A DNA stretch of 64,000 bases from Cymbidium sinense (lineage: Eukaryota; Streptophyta; Magnoliopsida; Asparagales; Orchidaceae): the NCBI GenBank assembly GCA_021442155.1, contig CM038216.1:87888945-87952944 (forward strand), given 5' to 3'. Each line of letters begins with the position of its first letter. The first letter of the stretch is position 1. The translations under genes and the position numbers were made by a program. Below are positions 60,723-64,000 of the stretch, in pieces. Under the pieces are notes generated by a model. That model saw only the letters and a list, made by a program, of their open reading frames with translations, had not been told where the DNA came from and did not search any database.

Positions 60723-63040
60723 ACCGCATTTCCACTCAAACACACACAAAAATCATTCCTCAGAGCCCTCATTACCTAAGACGAGCATCTAGAGCCATTC
60801 CTTAAGCTCCCAAGCTCATTCCTCGATCAAAAAATGCCATTCCCATCCATCCCAAAATAGGGCACTCCCATTTTTGACCTAACTTTCCCATTTCTCCATC
60901 AAATTTAAATTAACATTGTACACACCTTCCCAAGGCCTCGTCGAGCAAGAACGAATCATCTCCCAAGCTTCCCGAGCACTGGAGGTGTGACTTCGATCAA
61001 AGCCGAGCTCCAAATCATCGGTTCATGGTCTTTGAGTGAACATCAAAGAATTGATCCAATTCGCTCAACGGGTTTCATCTCCACTAGATGAAGCTTCCTT
61101 AATCGTTCGAGTCACCAATCTTGAGCTCCGATGAGGTATGCTTCCAAAACTAATGCTTAGGCAAAATGGGTCAGAGCTTTTTGAAGAAAACTTGCATCTC
61201 CTGTGATCTTGATCATTGGATCCCCTCCGATTGATGTCATGAAGGTGTGGAATCCTTTTGGAGTTGATCTGAGCTTCGGTAAGCCCAGATTAAGTGAGCA
61301 ATGGTGGATAGACTCCATTCTCCCTCACATGCATGACATTAGATCACGCACTATCCATTCTACATGATCAAAATAGACGGTCGTGATTTGATCAGCTAGA
61401 TCGATCTGATTTAATCCTAATAGTCGTCCGATCTTAAATTAGATGATGGACGAGAAAGCACATCTAGTTGACGAGAAAGCGCATCCACCCTTGCCACATG
61501 GCGCTGAGTCGGATAAGTTTTAAGTATAATGCCTTTATTCCACATGGAAAGCGCACCGTGTCAGCGCGTCATGTGAAAAGTGCACCACGTCTGCGCACCA
61601 CGTGGAGCCCACATGATTAAGCTTTATTTGCTCTTAATTAATCATTTTTAATGGCTGAAACTTCTAAAAATCATAAAAATCATAAAGAAATAAAAAAATG
61701 CAAATAAATGCTCATTTTAAAGTATTTTAGAGGAGAATTATTTAAAAATGATCATAACTAATTTTGAACTGTAATTAAGGTTTAATTATAAAATTAATTT
61801 GCTTAATTACCCCTTAATTAGTTGAGCAATTAATCCCAAATTTTGTGGGTTAGTTTAATGGGATGACCTCTGTCTCCCATGATTTTCTTGGAATATATTG
61901 CTCACTTAATTAGGAAAATATACTAATTAAACCTTAATTACTCTTTTAAGTTAATTAATGATCAATTGATCCCATGAATAACAAATTGGTTAATTAAGTT
62001 TATTAATCATTGTTAAACATAAGTGAACTAAGGAATACGGTTGAGACCCTTTCACTAAGTTTATTTTAGCCTTTTTTAAAATGAAATTAATTAATATTTA
62101 ACTAATTAATTAAATCACTTAATCAAATTATAATCACATCAAACCTTAATAAATTAAATCATGGGTAGATCTTTAGTTTTAAAACCTAAAGGAGTTTAAA
62201 AATTATGGTTAGTCCACATGTGGGAAAACTATAAGAGCAATTAGTTAAGTCCCTTAATCAAACTAACTATTAGTCATGAGCCAATTGCATTAGGCCTCAT
62301 TTATTTCCTAGGATCATTGCAAGTTTATTTTCTATGCATATCATGTTGGCTCATAATTATTTAGTTAATTACTTTAAGGTGACATAAGTAAGGGTAATTA
62401 ATTCATCTAATTAAGTGTTCAACTTAATTAACCTATAAAATTAACTTAATTACATTTCCTTAAATTAAATTATATCACTAATGTGGGAATGGGTTTAAAA
62501 TAACAAGTGATGATTTCTCTTCTCCTCTTTAAATAAAATCAAATCCAAAAACATAATTATTAAAGAAGCTTTGGTTTGCTTTAAGTAATCTTATTTGATT
62601 TGATTGTCCTTAAGAACTAGTTTGATGAATGAATCATGCTTATATTTGATTGTCCTCTTTCCAATCATGTTAAATTTGGTATGTCATTTGAATTAATGCA
62701 TCCACCTTTTCAAAATCAAGTAAAACAAAGAGGATTTTTTTATCTAAGCTTGCATGTGTTGATTTAATTTAATATATGAGTGGCTATTATCACTATTAAA
62801 TCCAAATGTATATTTAAAAAGCTTATAAATGAAAAATAATATGTGTTATGATTCTAGTTATAAATACATCAGAAATGCATGTGCTTATAGCTTAAGTGTA
62901 TGAATGTTGAGTTCCCTATCCTCTATTCATATGTTGATTTATATAAGATTGAATGCTAATGGGAATATAGTTTGGACATTCTGAAAACACAAGGCTTTAG
63001 CTATCCCATAGGAAGTCATTTAATTACCTCACTTCCCTGG
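60723..63040 (+). mobile_element. Second LTR fragment (duplicate of 56,235-58,650)
   Basis: It matches 56,235-58,650 with an offset of about 4.38 kb. Landmarks are GATTAAGCTTTATTTG (57,236 and 61,614), CTAAAAATCATAAAAATC (57,283 and 61,661) and GATGATTTCTCTTCTCC (58,142 and 62,509). Its right junction to a GR-RBP tail is the same as at 58,650, so the junction was formed before the duplication. Confidence 0.7.
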
Positions 63041-64000
63041 TTTGTTACTTGGTTGATAAAATCGAAAAGAAGAAATGTTGAATTTTAATTTGTTCTCTGT
63101 GAAAAAAAAATTTCAAAAACCTTAAACCCTAAACTAAAGCCTAAATTCTAAACCTAAAACCTAAACCCTAAACCCTAAACCCTAAATCCTAAAACCTAAA
63201 CCTAAAATAAAGATAACCAAAAAATAAAATAAATAAATAAAACATAACCTAAATATAAGAAAATAAAAACCTAAACTAAAACCAAAATGTAAACCTAAAC
63301 CTAAACCTCAAATTAAAATCAAATAAAAAATAAAACTAACAAAAAATAAAATAAATAAAACCTAAACTACACTAAAAATGAAATAAAAAACTAAAATAAA
63401 AAACCTAAATAAAATAAAAACTAAACATAAAATAAAAATAAAATAAAACCTAAATTAAAATAAAATAAAAACTAAATAAAAACTTAAACTGAAAAAATAA
63501 ACGTTAAAATAAATAAAAAATAAAACATAAACCCTAAACGTAAAAAAAAAACTAAACCTAATGTAAAAAAATTAAATATACATAAACCTAACTAAAATAA
63601 ATTTAACTAAAATAAATAAAGCTTAAACCTAAACCTAAAATAAACTAAACCTAAACCCAAAACTAAATAAAATAAAATAAACTAAAATTAAACGTAAACA
63701 TAAACCTAAAAACCAAAAAGAAAACCAAAACTTAAAAAATAAAATAAAAATAAAACTAAACAAAAAAAATAAACATTAACCTAAACCTAAAAAATAAACT
63801 AAGAAAATAAACCTAAAATAAATAAACTAAACTAAATAAAAATATAAAATAAACCTAAATAAAAATATAAAATAAAATAAAATAAAATAAATAAAAATAA
63901 CTACATAAACTAAATAAACTTGAACCTATTGGTTTACTTAATTTTTTTTTTAAAAAAACCTTAAACCCTAAACCCTAAAACTAATCCTACACCCTAAACA
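63041..64000 (+). repeat. GR-RBP tail plus telomere-like block at the right edge
   Basis: It opens with GTTACTTGGTTGATAAAATC (63,043) and goes on to CCCTAAA repeats and AT-rich derivative. It then has the boundary word TATTGGTTTACTTAATTT at 63,927-63,944, and CCCTAAA repeats that continue out of the window. Confidence 0.8.

Noticed and set aside
1..64000. tRNA, rRNA or snRNA genes
   Set aside because: I looked for conserved tRNA A/B-box spacing and rRNA-like words by eye and saw none I could support. A covariance-model scan would be needed to exclude them.

Overview
This is a gene-poor, repeat-dominated stretch of a flowering-plant nuclear genome. The plant assignment rests on three things: long degenerate arrays of the Arabidopsis-type telomere heptamer (CCCTAAA/TTTAGGG), decayed Ty3/gypsy retrotransposons of the Tat type, and pseudogene fragments of a plant glycine-rich RNA-binding protein (GR-RBP/GRP7-like) and of ribosomal stalk protein P0. 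The species cannot be named from the sequence. I see no intact cellular protein-coding gene. Every coding trace is broken by stops, frameshifts or truncation.

Layout. Element A (1-12,859, + strand) is a decayed Tat-type element: gag end, protease and reverse transcriptase (RT), an internal deletion removing RNase H and most of integrase, a repeat-bearing 3' untranslated region, then an unusually long LTR starting TGTTG at 5,276. Element B (12,870-24,396, - strand) has a colinear LTR of about 7.9 kb (24,396 down to about 16,517), a leader (16,516 down to 14,781) with a striking array of small hairpins, and a broken gag/ORF1-like region. Element C (24,397-29,450, + strand) starts abruptly inside protease, abutting the LTR of B, and keeps degenerate RT, RNase H and integrase. 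Element D (54,039 down to 45,905, - strand) is its mirror-image relative. It also abuts an LTR (54,040 onward, + strand) at the same protease position and ends in a tandem satellite of about 340 bp.

Between C and D lies about 16.3 kb (29,570-45,905) of telomere-like DNA. Blocks of CCCTAAA and of an AT-rich AAATAAACCTA-type derivative alternate with 3' fragments of a GR-RBP gene (one antisense, seven sense, one internally deleted) and two 3' fragments of P0. The strand polarity of the telomere repeat flips near 31.17 kb, beside the first P0 fragment. From 54,040 to the right edge, LTR segments and telomere-like/GR-RBP-tail segments alternate as a tandem duplication with an offset of about 4.4 kb.

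The parts look linked by history rather than by a working pathway. One Tat family with long LTRs inserted into its own kind, one nested junction was copied in inverted orientation, and a composite telomere-like/pseudogene repeat expanded between and into the copies. The most notable signals are the leader hairpin array with changing but complementary stems (14,980-16,124) and the composite telomere-like/GR-RBP/P0 repeat.
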